Below the pieces are notes generated by a model that was not told where the DNA came from, searched no databases, and saw only the letters and a list, made by a program, of their open reading frames with translations. Source: an uncultured beta proteobacterium (lineage in GTDB: Bacteria; Pseudomonadota; Gammaproteobacteria; Burkholderiales; Burkholderiaceae). From it: DNA of 45,794 nucleotides. Shown one piece after another: positions 37,733-45,794 of this stretch (position 1 is its first letter; the number at the start of each line of letters is the position of its first letter). The stretch lies in contig CAIOIX010000475.1 of NCBI GenBank assembly GCA_903858445.1, forward strand, positions 1 to 45,794, read 5' to 3'. Both the position numbers and the translations under genes were made by a program.

Positions 37733-39088
37733 TCAAGCCTTTTGTTGAGTCACGTTTGCCAAAATGGTGGCAACAGCTTGGTCTACACCAATAGGATTCC
37801 AAATGGGCTCAATCAAATGTTTTTTCTGCCAATCAAGCCAAATGCGTTCAAGCGACATAGCAATGCCCTCTGCATCACTATCCGCACTGAGATAAGAACT
37901 TCTATCTAAGAGCATCTGATCTAACTGGGGATTGCGATGCGTAATTCCCCAGATAGGCCGGCCAGCCCACAGGTAATCGTAAAACTTTGAGGGGATATAT
38001 TCAGCGCACCATTCATCATTGCCATGTAGCAAGATCAATATATCCGCCTCCTGCATCTTTTGAGCAACTTGTTCACGTCCAGATTTACCGGTGAGGGAGT
38101 CTTTTTCAAGACGCCCATGAGCCAGCAAAATATCAGCGTAATCATATTGCTTAATTGCCTCGACAGATAATGAATCCAAGGGTGCACCATACGCATGCAC
38201 GCGAAGATGCTTTCTAGCTTCTGGATATTTTTTGAAGAGAGTGTTTGCTGCCTTCAAAATCATTGAAAGTGATCGATCATTCGCTAAAGAACCAAAATGC
38301 GATAAATTGAGATGCTCACTATATTCATGGGCATTTTTTTGACCCATATCTCCCGGAGGATTGGCGCCAGGCATCACCACAAAGCCACGGGCATTTCCTG
38401 GAGTATTTAAATTGGGGTTACGCACCTTGGCGTAATGCAATGCCCCATCAGTAAACCACCAGACATAGTCGGAATATTTACAGAGTTGACTCTCTAAATA
38501 GTGCCGAAAACGCGCATCGCGGTTTTTTGGTTTTCCAAAGCCCTGATCATTGGCATTCTTACGAATTACCAATGGATCATGAACCTCAGATATCAAAGTA
38601 ATGCCCGTTGCTTTTTTGAGCCAAACACCCGCCAAGTGTGCTGACCAAGCGCTCCCAATGGAATACACCACATCAATCTTGCCAGTACGGATTAAAAAGT
38701 AACCCCGAAGAAACGCGGGGATCGCCCACGACCACTGACTTGAATAACCCAAGCACAGCTTTTCAATTCCAATAAAGGGGGCCAATAGAATTGAGACCGT
38801 TCGCGTCAGAATTTTATAAATCATTCCACGACCATATTTATTAGCAATCCAATGGCGGAAATCAAAACGAAATGCTGCTGGGCCCCAGGCTAAAAATTGC
38901 TGGTGTGGAAAGCGAGTGTCCTTTATGCCGGTAATCGCACTCAAGACCGTTGGTTGCACGCCGGCCGCTAAAAGATAGGGCATCTTATCGGTAATTGTTA
39001 AACTCGCTGCCCTGCCATCCATATTAAAAGCGTGAGATAGCAATAACCAGCGCTTGTTTTGCTTCACCTCTGGAATCTGAATGGCCAC
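37733..39088 (-). CDS. GT-B fold glycosyltransferase (GT4-like)
   Basis: About 450 residues with a two-domain GT-B pattern. The N-terminal half shows SHAFNMDGRAASLTITDKMP, close to GT4 openings; the C-terminal half has DILILLHGNDEW and EYIPSKFYDYLWAGRPIWGI (about 375-400), the donor-binding region. Donor and acceptor are unknown. The start is unsure: TTG 39109 overlaps pyrB by 17 bases, GTG 39088 avoids overlap and is used here, and GTG 39067 or ATG 39022 are possible. It sits directly behind pyrB where pyrC is common in relatives. Confidence 0.8.
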   Translation of the reverse strand: MAIQIPEVKQNKRWLLLSHAFNMDGRAASLTITDKMPYLLAAGVQPTVLSAITGIKDTRFPHQQFLAWGPAAFRFDFRHWIANKYGRGMIYKILTRTVSILLAPFIGIEKLCLGYSSQWSWAIPAFLRGYFLIRTGKIDVVYSIGSAWSAHLAGVWLKKATGITLISEVHDPLVIRKNANDQGFGKPKNRDARFRHYLESQLCKYSDYVWWFTDGALHYAKVRNPNLNTPGNARGFVVMPGANPPGDMGQKNAHEYSEHLNLSHFGSLANDRSLSMILKAANTLFKKYPEARKHLRVHAYGAPLDSLSVEAIKQYDYADILLAHGRLEKDSLTGKSGREQVAQKMQEADILILLHGNDEWCAEYIPSKFYDYLWAGRPIWGITHRNPQLDQMLLDRSSYLSADSDAEGIAMSLERIWLDWQKKHLIEPIWNPIGVDQAVATILANVTQQKA

Positions 39089-39092
39089 CGTA

Positions 39093-40070
39093 TTAATTAC
39101 CAGCCACAATTGACATTACCGCCATGCGCACCGCGATCCCAAAGGTCACTTGCTTCAAGATCACAGACTGAGGACCATCTGCAACAATAGAATCAATTTC
39201 AACCCCACGATTCATTGGGCCAGGATGCATCACAATCGCATCTGACTTAGCCAATGCTAGGCGCTCTTGAGTAAGCCCATATTGTTTAAAGAAGGCATCA
39301 CCCTCGGGAACCTGACCAGCCTCCATGCGCTCCTTCTGAATGCGCAAGGTCATGACTACATCAACCCCCTTCAGACCCTCTTCTACGCTGTGAAATACTT
39401 TCACCCCGAGCATATTTAAATCATTAGGCAATAGACTCTCCGGTCCAATCACTCGAATATCAGTGCACCCTAACGTACGCAATGCGCAAATATTGGATTT
39501 AGCAACTCGGCTATGCACAATATCGCCAATGATGGCAACCTTCAGCCCCGAGAAATCCTTCTTAAAGTGGCGCATGGTGTACATATCCAACAAGCCCTGA
39601 GTAGGGTGTTGATGGCTACCATCGCCCGCATTGACTACGTGAACGTGTGGCGGCACATGTTGCGCAATCTCAATCGGCGCCCTGGAGACGCTATGACGTA
39701 CAACAAAAATGTCTGCCTGCATTGCCACTAAGTTATCTATCGTATCCAGCAAACTCTCACCCTTAGCGGTTGAAGAGGTGGGGATATCCAAATTAATCAC
39801 GTCGGCAGATAATCGCTTCGCAGCGATCTCAAAAGTAGTACGCGTGCGCGTGGAGTTTTCAAAGAAGAGATTAAAAACACTCTTACCTCGCAGCAACGGA
39901 ACTTTTCTAACCTCCCTGGCAGGGTCGGTAACACTCACAAATTGTTGCGCAGTATCTAGAATATGGACGATCTGCTCTCTAGGCAAACCCTCAAGCGTTA
40001 CTAGGTGCGTTAAATCTCCTGCGGTATTAAATTGATTAAATAAGCTAGATTGGTTCACGATTTCACTCAT
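39093..40070 (-). CDS. pyrB: Aspartate carbamoyltransferase catalytic subunit
   Basis: PyrB forms carbamoyl-aspartate in pyrimidine synthesis. The carbamoyl phosphate motif STRTRTTFE is at 73-81, [13 protein letters not shown] at about 150-162 and the terminal [11 protein letters not shown] at about 283-293. 325 residues. ATG overlaps the pyrR stop as ATGA. No pyrI is present. Confidence 0.96.
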   Translation of the reverse strand: MSEIVNQSSLFNQFNTAGDLTHLVTLEGLPREQIVHILDTAQQFVSVTDPAREVRKVPLLRGKSVFNLFFENSTRTRTTFEIAAKRLSADVINLDIPTSSTAKGESLLDTIDNLVAMQADIFVVRHSVSRAPIEIAQHVPPHVHVVNAGDGSHQHPTQGLLDMYTMRHFKKDFSGLKVAIIGDIVHSRVAKSNICALRTLGCTDIRVIGPESLLPNDLNMLGVKVFHSVEEGLKGVDVVMTLRIQKERMEAGQVPEGDAFFKQYGLTQERLALAKSDAIVMHPGPMNRGVEIDSIVADGPQSVILKQVTFGIAVRMAVMSIVAGN

Positions 40071-40573
40071 CAGACGCGGTCCTCAAGTTGAAAGGTAAAT
40101 TTGCCATCTAGACCCCTATCCAAGACGAGTAGCTGCTGGTCGGGTACTTGCACTTTTTCCCCTGCAAAATCTGCAGCAATTGGGAGCTCACGATTTTCTC
40201 GATCCGCTAACACCATTAATTCGACCTTGGCCGGTCTGCCAAAATCAAACAATTCATTTAATGCGGCTCGCACAGTTCTGCCCGTGAGCAATACATCATC
40301 TATCAAAATCAGATGTGTGCCACTTACCTCATAAGGTAAGTGAGTAGACATTGTTTTCGCTGTACGAATGGCAGTCATGCCTTTTTCAGCGTAATCATCA
40401 CGATGGAATGCCACATTAATCACGCCATAATGGGGCAAGCCTAAATCGCTGGCTAGACGTTCGGCAATCCATGAGCCGCCCATGGCTAAACCAGACAACT
40501 CAAATACCTCTCCCGCAGTTTTGCGCTGACGCAAGACTTCTAGCAACTTTAGGTAGGACTGCTCAGCATTCAT
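40070..40573 (-). CDS. pyrR: PyrR bifunctional regulator / uracil phosphoribosyltransferase
   Basis: A 167-residue phosphoribosyltransferase with the PRPP loop [13 protein letters not shown] at about 89-101 and the [15 protein letters not shown] segment near 27-41. In Gram-positives PyrR attenuates pyr transcription; in proteobacteria it sits ahead of pyrB and may act as a regulator or a weak UPRTase. It is coupled to pyrB. No PyrR anti-antiterminator hairpin was identified upstream. Confidence 0.93.
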   Translation of the reverse strand: MNAEQSYLKLLEVLRQRKTAGEVFELSGLAMGGSWIAERLASDLGLPHYGVINVAFHRDDYAEKGMTAIRTAKTMSTHLPYEVSGTHLILIDDVLLTGRTVRAALNELFDFGRPAKVELMVLADRENRELPIAADFAGEKVQVPDQQLLVLDRGLDGKFTFQLEDRV

Positions 40574-40584
40574 CTCAACTTATC

Positions 40585-40992
40585 CTAATTCTTTTCATAA
40601 AAATACTGCTCCAAAATCAAGGCAGCAGATTGCGCATCCAAATTGTCCCGCATCTCTGGATTTCCCTCTAAAACAGCAGAGGTATAGCGCTCATCTACCC
40701 AGTCAACTGGCAGATGAAAGCGGCCATGCAACTGATTACCGAATCGTTTGGCCTTGGCACTCATCTCATGGGCGGCGCCATCCGGATGACATGGCATGCC
40801 AACGACCAACTGATTAGGCTGCCATTCTAGAATGAGGGTCTCAATAACCCTAAAACGGGCATCTTCCCCATTCTCAGCAATCGTTTTGATGGGTTGCCCA
40901 GCCTTGGTAACACTATTGCCTATAGCCACCCCAATTCTACGAGTGCCATAGTCAAATGCCATTACTGTAAGTTCAGTCTTCACCTCAGGCAT
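40585..40992 (-). CDS. ruvX: Holliday junction resolvase-like protein RuvX (YqgF)
   Basis: A 135-residue RNase H-fold protein. MAFDYGTRRIGVAIGN (about 11-26) holds the first catalytic Asp, VVGMPCHPDG the middle motif and DWVDERYTSA the later acidic pair. YqgF is linked to pre-16S rRNA 5' maturation. ATG 40992 overlaps the yqgE stop by 8 bases; an upstream frame to 41025 would overlap more, and an internal ATG at about 40962 is another option. Confidence 0.93.
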   Translation of the reverse strand: MPEVKTELTVMAFDYGTRRIGVAIGNSVTKAGQPIKTIAENGEDARFRVIETLILEWQPNQLVVGMPCHPDGAAHEMSAKAKRFGNQLHGRFHLPVDWVDERYTSAVLEGNPEMRDNLDAQSAALILEQYFYEKN

Positions 40993-41641
40993 GCCCTGCT
41001 TCACTCGACAGATGGGATGGATCAAAACCCAGGTGACTCATGGTTCTTTCGTAGCGCTGGCTGGCTGGCGTATTGAAAATAATCTCCACCATCTCCTCGC
41101 GACTCAGGGGCACATTAATCCAGCCATTGAGGGCAATTTCCTCCTCTAACTGTCCAGCACTCCAGCCCGTGTAACCCAAGGTCATTTGAAAATGCTTTGG
41201 GCCTTGACCATTAGCCACGGCCTCCAAAACATCCTTCGAGGTTGTCATAGTTAATCCACCGGGAACTGCTAGCGACGATGAGTAGGCGCATTCAGGATTT
41301 GGCTCATGCAAAACAAAGCCTCTTTCAATCTGCACAGGTCCACCAAAATAGACTGGCCTGTCAAGCAAAGGAGCAATTTCTAGCTTGAGTTCAATTTTGT
41401 CGAATAAGGTGGCTAAGTCGACCTCTGTAGGTCGATTCACCACTAGGCCCATAGCACCCTTCTCGGTGTGCTCAAACAGGTAAATCACTGAACCTGCGAA
41501 ATTGGCATCCACCATGCTGGGCATGGCAATTAAAAACTGATTCGCTAGGTGGTCTGCAGAATAGGAGATTGATGACCCCATGCTGGGGGTTTGGGTGGAT
41601 GTTTGGATTTCACCCACGGGGGCTTTTTTAGCCGTGCTCAT
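40985..41641 (-). CDS. YqgE/AlgH family protein
   Basis: A 218-residue UPF0301 protein: HLANQFLIAMPSMVDANFAG (about 31-50), GAMGLVVNRPTEV and VYFGGPVQIERGFVLH are characteristic, and GYTGWSAGQLEEEI lies near 154-167. Its biochemical role is not established; it is nearly always next to ruvX. The first about 20 residues are not conserved, and ATG 41581 is a possible alternative start. Confidence 0.92.
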   Translation of the reverse strand: MSTAKKAPVGEIQTSTQTPSMGSSISYSADHLANQFLIAMPSMVDANFAGSVIYLFEHTEKGAMGLVVNRPTEVDLATLFDKIELKLEIAPLLDRPVYFGGPVQIERGFVLHEPNPECAYSSSLAVPGGLTMTTSKDVLEAVANGQGPKHFQMTLGYTGWSAGQLEEEIALNGWINVPLSREEMVEIIFNTPASQRYERTMSHLGFDPSHLSSEAGHA

Positions 41642-41672
41642 GTGGGTTTATTTTACCGAATTTACTGCTTCA

Positions 41673-42482
41673 CTAGATCTTTCCGGTCATCCAATATGCC
41701 AATATGCCCACTGTCTCATGAGTTAACTTATTCCAATTTTGAACGCCATCTTCCAAATTGAATGAGCCCCAATTCAATTTAGAGGCAGTTTGATAATCTA
41801 CCGGTACCGGAATAACCTCAATCCCCTGCTTTTGGAAAATCTTTATAGACCGATACAGGTGACTTGCTGAAGTAATTAAAAGCCAGGGTTTTAAGACTCC
41901 ATCAGCACTCTTTTCACCGAACTCACCGATTATCGGCTTTATATACAACACATTTTCATAGGTATTACGGGACTGATTCTCATAATGAGCAAACCGATCC
42001 GGTAAACCTTGCTCTGCAATCAATTGTTTAAAGGCATCGGCTTCGGATATCCCCTTAGGCGATAGGCGGCCCGAGAATCCACTAAAGATAAATGGCAGAT
42101 CAGGATATTTACGAATCAACTCAAAAGCCTTGGTCACCCGCTCTGCCGATGAGTAAATCGAAATCTCACCGCGATCCAGTGCAATTGCTCCACCCTCGAT
42201 TGCACCACCCAAGATGATGATGCCGCCAACGTTCCCCTCGGACACTTCGGTCAAAGGGGTTTTTGGAACCGCGTCCTCAAGCACCCTCAGAAACACTTCG
42301 GATGTGGGCAACCACCCCACTAGTACCAGATCTACCAGAGCCAGCAACAGAAAGCGCCTACAAAGATGAGGCTTGCGCAATCCTAGAAAGAAAAGGCTTA
42401 GTAAAACAAAAAGGATGACCCAATTTAATGGCTCAATACTGAACTGCACGAGCTTTGAAACAACAAAAAATAAAGTATCCAT
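41673..42482 (-). CDS. YdcF/ElyC-like DUF218 protein
   Basis: A 269-residue protein with two N-terminal membrane helices (about 8-55) and a DUF218 domain (about 85-265) containing GGIIILGGAIEGG, ESQSRNTYENV-type ENQSRNTYENVLY and LITSASHLYRSIKIF. ElyC-type members affect envelope carrier-lipid metabolism and peptidoglycan synthesis in E. coli; the substrate is unknown. ATG 42482 is used; a TTG ten codons upstream (42512) is possible. Divergent from phrB across 64 bases. Confidence 0.85.
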   Translation of the reverse strand: MDTLFFVVSKLVQFSIEPLNWVILFVLLSLFFLGLRKPHLCRRFLLLALVDLVLVGWLPTSEVFLRVLEDAVPKTPLTEVSEGNVGGIIILGGAIEGGAIALDRGEISIYSSAERVTKAFELIRKYPDLPFIFSGFSGRLSPKGISEADAFKQLIAEQGLPDRFAHYENQSRNTYENVLYIKPIIGEFGEKSADGVLKPWLLITSASHLYRSIKIFQKQGIEVIPVPVDYQTASKLNWGSFNLEDGVQNWNKLTHETVGILAYWMTGKI

Positions 42483-42546
42483 AAGTAGGAAGGATATTAC
42501 CCTGCTACTCAAGCAAGCCAGCCAAATAAGCCCTAAGATAGTGGCT

Positions 42547-44025
42547 ATGAAAAAAGCACTAGTTTGGCTACGTCGTGATTTACGCCTTTATGACAATGCC
42601 GCACTCCATCACGCCCTGCAAGGAAGCGACCAAGTTTGGCTTGCCTTTATATTTGATACCAATATCCTCAAACCCCTGCTACAGGGTCAATTGGATCAAG
42701 ATGGCCTCAGACACGATCGCCGCGTTGACTTTATCTGGCAAGGGCTCAAAGGCATTGATGAAGCACTCCGTCAGCAAGGTGGTGGCCTGATTATTCGCTA
42801 TGGCAATCCCACTGAGTGCATTCCTCAGATCGCTAGAGAGCTTGGCGTGAATACCGTGTTTGTCAATCGTGACTACGAACCTTCAGCCATTGCACGCGAT
42901 CAGTCAATTGCAACCGAGTTAAACGAACAAGATATTGCATTTGCGGATTTCAAAGATCAAGTCGTCTTTGAGAAAAAAGAAATTCTAACTAACTCCAATA
43001 CCGTCTTTTCGATCTTTACTCCCTATAAAAATAATTGGCTCAAGACGCTTCAAGAAAAAGATTTGGCCGCTTATGACTGCACCCCTAAGAAAAATCAATT
43101 TGCGCCCATACCCAAAAAGCTAGATTTACCCATTCCCAGCCTAGAGTCCATGGGCTTTACTAAGACTGGCATAGAAACTTATCTCCCACCAGGCTCCGAA
43201 GGTGGCCAAAGCTTCCTAGAGGATTTTCTTCCTCGCATTAACCAATACCAAATTGGCAGGGACTTTCCTGCCACCAAGGGTGTGAGCTACCTCTCCACCC
43301 ACTTACGCTTTGGCATGCTATCGATTCGAGGTCTGGTCAGGGAAGCGCATCGCCGCATGCTTGCAGGCAGTATGGGTGCCACTATTTGGTTGAGCGAGCT
43401 CATCTGGCGTGATTTTTATTTCATGATTCTAGCCAATCACCCTAGACTAGCCGCTGGCGTCTCTTTCAAACCCGATTACGACAATATCCAATGGGAAAGT
43501 GGCGCAATAGCCAAGAAACTCTTTGCCGCTTGGTGTGAAGGTAAAACAGGTTACCCACTGGTAGATGCGGCCATGCATCAACTTAATCAAAGTGGCTATA
43601 TGCACAATCGACTACGCATGGTCGTAGCAAGTTTTTTAACAAAAGATCTCGGGATAGACTGGCGCTGGGGCGAAGCTTACTTCGCAGAGCACTTGAATGA
43701 CTTTGAACTCTCATCGAATAATGGTGGGTGGCAATGGGCCTCCTCATCTGGCTGTGATGCACAGCCTTATTTCAGGATTTTTAATCCCATCACCCAATCG
43801 GAAAAATTTGATCCTGAGGGTAAATTTATTCGTCGCTACTTGCCTCAACTAGAAAAACTCTCCAAGAAATCAATTCATGCACCATGGCGCTCTGGTCACA
43901 TTGAGCTGGAAGCTGCAGGCCTATTACTCGGTCGAGACTATCCATTGCCGGTCGTTGATCATGATGAGGCGCGCAAGAAAACCTTGGTGCGCTATAGCGT
44001 TGTAAAAAAGATCGTTGGCGATTAA
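42547..44025 (+). CDS. phrB: Deoxyribodipyrimidine photolyase
   Basis: PhrB splits cyclobutane pyrimidine dimers with blue light and FAD. The N-terminal antenna domain opens KKALVWLRRDLRLYDNAALH (2-21). The FAD domain holds MHNRLRMVVASFLTKDL, DWRWGEAYFAEHLNDFE, NNGGWQWASSSGCDAQPYF and FNPITQSEKFDPEGKFIRRY. 492 residues, a class I CPD photolyase. ATG 42547 gives the canonical start; upstream in-frame codons lie over the YdcF-like gene. Fits a sunlit-water organism. Confidence 0.95.
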   Translation: MKKALVWLRRDLRLYDNAALHHALQGSDQVWLAFIFDTNILKPLLQGQLDQDGLRHDRRVDFIWQGLKGIDEALRQQGGGLIIRYGNPTECIPQIARELGVNTVFVNRDYEPSAIARDQSIATELNEQDIAFADFKDQVVFEKKEILTNSNTVFSIFTPYKNNWLKTLQEKDLAAYDCTPKKNQFAPIPKKLDLPIPSLESMGFTKTGIETYLPPGSEGGQSFLEDFLPRINQYQIGRDFPATKGVSYLSTHLRFGMLSIRGLVREAHRRMLAGSMGATIWLSELIWRDFYFMILANHPRLAAGVSFKPDYDNIQWESGAIAKKLFAAWCEGKTGYPLVDAAMHQLNQSGYMHNRLRMVVASFLTKDLGIDWRWGEAYFAEHLNDFELSSNNGGWQWASSSGCDAQPYFRIFNPITQSEKFDPEGKFIRRYLPQLEKLSKKSIHAPWRSGHIELEAAGLLLGRDYPLPVVDHDEARKKTLVRYSVVKKIVGD

Positions 44026-44057
44026 CTTCCAAAAAGCTTTCCGCTTTAAGATAGGGT

Positions 44058-44897
44058 ATGAGTAAGGTTTATGCGATTGGGGATATACAGGGGTGCGCGC
44101 CATCTCTGAAAAACCTCGTCAAGAAATTGCCCAAAGAATCAAAAATGATTTTTTTAGGTGATCTTGTGAATCGTGGCCCAGACTCACTCGGAGCGCTGCG
44201 CTACCTTAAGTCTTTACAAGAAGCGGGTCGCGCAGAATGTATCCTAGGCAATCATGACTTACATCTACTGGCAATCGATGCTGGCCTGAGAAAAACTAAG
44301 GGCCTAGATACTGTTGACCCCATCCTAAAAGCCCCAGATCGCGCTGAGTTAATTTATTGGCTACGACACCGACCGATGGCTTTGAGTAATGGAAAAGTGA
44401 TTACCGTGCACGCAGGTATTTTGCCGCAATGGGATGTGCAACAAACCATTGAGTGTGCCCAAGAGGTAGAGAAAGCATTGCGCAGAAAGTCTTATGTGGA
44501 TTTTTTAGCCAGCATGTATGGCAATACGCCAAGCAAATGGAGTAACTCCTTAAAAGGGGTTGAGCGGCTGCGCGTCATTACCAATGCCTTGACTCGTTTA
44601 CGTTTCTGCACCCCCGCAGGACAAATGGAATTTGACAGTAAAGAGGGTTTGGGGGATGGGCCTAAGGGATATATTCCCTGGTTCAAAGTTCCTAAGCGTA
44701 AAACCCAAGATGCTCTGGTCTATTTTGGGCACTGGTCAACCCTAGGCCTCATGCGGCACAATAAAGTCATTGGGCTCGATACAGGCTGCGTTTGGGGTGG
44801 AAAGCTCACCGCTATGGAAATTCCAGATTCCGGTAAAGACTCCAAAAAACTAGACATCATTCAAGTGGATGGCTATGACCATCCCTTGAGAATGTAA
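44058..44897 (+). CDS. apaH: Bis(5'-nucleosyl)-tetraphosphatase, symmetrical
   Basis: ApaH cleaves Ap4A to two ADP and also removes Np4 caps from RNA. The metallophosphatase motifs are intact: GDIQGC (8-13), GDLVNRGPDS (34-43), GNHD (64-67) and VHAG (about 119-122). 279 residues, normal length. It starts 32 bases after phrB, probably in the same transcript, and converges with hemL. Confidence 0.95.
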   Translation: MSKVYAIGDIQGCAPSLKNLVKKLPKESKMIFLGDLVNRGPDSLGALRYLKSLQEAGRAECILGNHDLHLLAIDAGLRKTKGLDTVDPILKAPDRAELIYWLRHRPMALSNGKVITVHAGILPQWDVQQTIECAQEVEKALRRKSYVDFLASMYGNTPSKWSNSLKGVERLRVITNALTRLRFCTPAGQMEFDSKEGLGDGPKGYIPWFKVPKRKTQDALVYFGHWSTLGLMRHNKVIGLDTGCVWGGKLTAMEIPDSGKDSKKLDIIQVDGYDHPLRM

Positions 44898-44905
44898 AAC
44901 CGCTG

Positions 44906-45493
44906 CTACAGCTGACTAAAAGACTTTTCTGCAGCTACCATGATATGAGCAAGAACCTCGTCATTGTGCGCAATCGAAGTAAATCCAGCCTCGTAAGCTG
45001 AAGGCGCAAGATATACACCTTCATCCAACATTCCGTGGAAGAATTTCTTAAACGCTTCAATATCCATCTTGATGACTTCCTCGAATGAAGTGGGTACTTT
45101 GTCTGCAAAGTAAAAGCCAAACATGCCACCAACACTATCAACAGCAAACGGGATGCCTGCTTGATCCGCGGCCTGCTTTAATCCAGCCATTAATTTTTGT
45201 GTCTGGGTAGTTAAGCACTCATAAAAACCTGCGCGAGAAACAATCTCTAAGGTTTTTAGTCCTGCAGCCACGGCAACTGGATTTCCGGACAATGTGCCTG
45301 CTTGGTAGACATTCCCTAAGGGGGCTAACTTCGACATGATTTCTTTTTTACCGCCAAAGGCAGCCATTGGCATACCACCGCCCATGACCTTACCTAGGCA
45401 AGTGAGGTCAGGAACAATATCCTGTAATGATTGCGCACCTCCCAAAGCAACCCGGAAGCCAGTCATCACTTCATCGTAAATCAGCACACTGCC
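44906..45493 (-). CDS. hemL: Glutamate-1-semialdehyde aminomutase, C-terminal part (truncated)
   Basis: HemL makes 5-aminolevulinate for haem synthesis with PLP. Only the second half remains: [20 protein letters not shown] is followed by [15 protein letters not shown] with the PLP lysine, then [18 protein letters not shown]. The expected first about 230 residues are absent: the frame meets a TAG at 45500-45502 only a few codons before VLIYDEV, and the sequence beyond has no HemL similarity. The break is in an essential catalytic core, so an assembly join is more likely than a real truncation. Confidence 0.9.
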   Translation of the reverse strand, partial: GSVLIYDEVMTGFRVALGGAQSLQDIVPDLTCLGKVMGGGMPMAAFGGKKEIMSKLAPLGNVYQAGTLSGNPVAVAAGLKTLEIVSRAGFYECLTTQTQKLMAGLKQAADQAGIPFAVDSVGGMFGFYFADKVPTSFEEVIKMDIEAFKKFFHGMLDEGVYLAPSAYEAGFTSIAHNDEVLAHIMVAAEKSFSQL

Positions 45494-45794
45494 ATCTGTC
45501 TATAAACTCTTCTATTTCCGCATGGGCCACTTCGCCAAATTCCATTATCTTCACGCGGATGAATGGCCTATCCAGCCCCAGATCCTTTTTTAACTTAAAA
45601 AGTCCATATACATTCTCTTGTACCTTTTTTAAAAGATCCGCTCCTTTTATCGTTTTAAAAGTCGTTGCCCTGGCTGCATCTATACTTACAGTTACATCGC
45701 CTATCCCTGATAGAAGGAAAGACCTGGCGTTCTTTTCATCCAATGTCACGGCGTTTGTATTTATATGAAGCGTTTCTGCCACGTCCGATGCATC
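45471..45794 (-). CDS. Radical SAM-like protein fragment, probably foreign to this contig
   Basis: An open frame running in from the window end for 108 codons and closing with TGA inside the hemL frame. [20 protein letters not shown] and DVTVSIDAA match the middle of radical SAM proteins (the usual 'STNAT-LD...V-ISID' pattern), followed by [13 protein letters not shown] and [12 protein letters not shown]. The CxxxCxxC cluster would lie beyond the edge. Homology fades after IDRWQ, where hemL sequence begins; the last residues CADLR are read from hemL DNA. Its true end and partner are unknown. Confidence 0.6.
   Translation of the reverse strand, partial: DASDVAETLHINTNAVTLDEKNARSFLLSGIGDVTVSIDAARATTFKTIKGADLLKKVQENVYGLFKLKKDLGLDRPFIRVKIMEFGEVAHAEIEEFIDRWQCADLR

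Noticed and set aside
44026-44057. Terminator between phrB and apaH
   Set aside because: Only a 5-bp AAAGC/GCTTT stem in a 32-base gap between same-strand genes; too weak.

Overview
The window reads as a chromosomal segment of a betaproteobacterium in the Burkholderiaceae, most likely a Polynucleobacter-type freshwater bacterium. This rests on moderate GC by eye, very compact gene packing with many ATGA-type overlaps, and gene orders familiar from that group: xseA-exbB-exbD-lpxK-trm112-kdsB-adk, nrdR-glyA-tolQRAB-pal-cpoB-queC, ribBA-ribH-nusB and yqgE-ruvX-pyrR-pyrB. The genus is inference; no rRNA, tRNA, CRISPR array, insertion sequence or prophage was found.

Layout. 1-2530 (minus): yajQ, xerD, plsY and a MAPEG protein. 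2635-4978: murB (plus) facing xseA (minus). 4979-5292 is a gene-free gap with a perfect DnaA box, a near DnaA box, an IHF-consensus match and a 10-bp inverted repeat. 5293-10206 (plus): an ExbB/ExbD pair, lpxK, a 59-aa Trm112 protein, kdsB, adk and a GDP-mannose 4,6-dehydratase. 10246-11977 (minus): nrdR and glyA. 12042-17390 (plus): the complete Tol-Pal operon and queC. 17406-19176 (minus): ribE and ribD, divergent from ribBA-ribH-nusB (19265-21479). 21629-28087: a succinate-semialdehyde dehydrogenase, trmB, a UDP-glucuronate decarboxylase, a DUF2721 protein, uppP and a TolC-family protein. 28076-32709 (minus): waaC and the dTDP-L-rhamnose genes rfbB-D-A-C. 33041-39088: an AT-richer strain-variable glycan island with a frameshifted SGNH acyltransferase, a GT10 fucosyltransferase-like protein, a GT25 enzyme, a DxD-containing putative transferase and a GT-B glycosyltransferase. 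39093-44897: pyrB, pyrR, ruvX, yqgE, a YdcF-like protein, phrB and apaH. 44906 to about 45493: the C-terminal half of hemL.

The unifying theme is the cell envelope. lpxK, kdsB and waaC build lipid A and inner core; rfbBDAC, the GDP-mannose dehydratase and the UDP-glucuronate decarboxylase make nucleotide sugars; the island transferases would use such sugars; uppP recycles the carrier lipid; murB feeds peptidoglycan; Tol-Pal and ExbBD energise the outer membrane.

The last roughly 300 bases do not belong with the rest. hemL stops abruptly in the middle of its catalytic domain and an unrelated radical-SAM-like reading frame runs to the window end, which looks like a chimeric assembly join. I did not find a convincing new biological system. 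The best leads are the DnaA/IHF gap, a 17-bp perfect terminator hairpin that encodes the ends of two convergent genes, and the glycan island with its broken acyltransferase.
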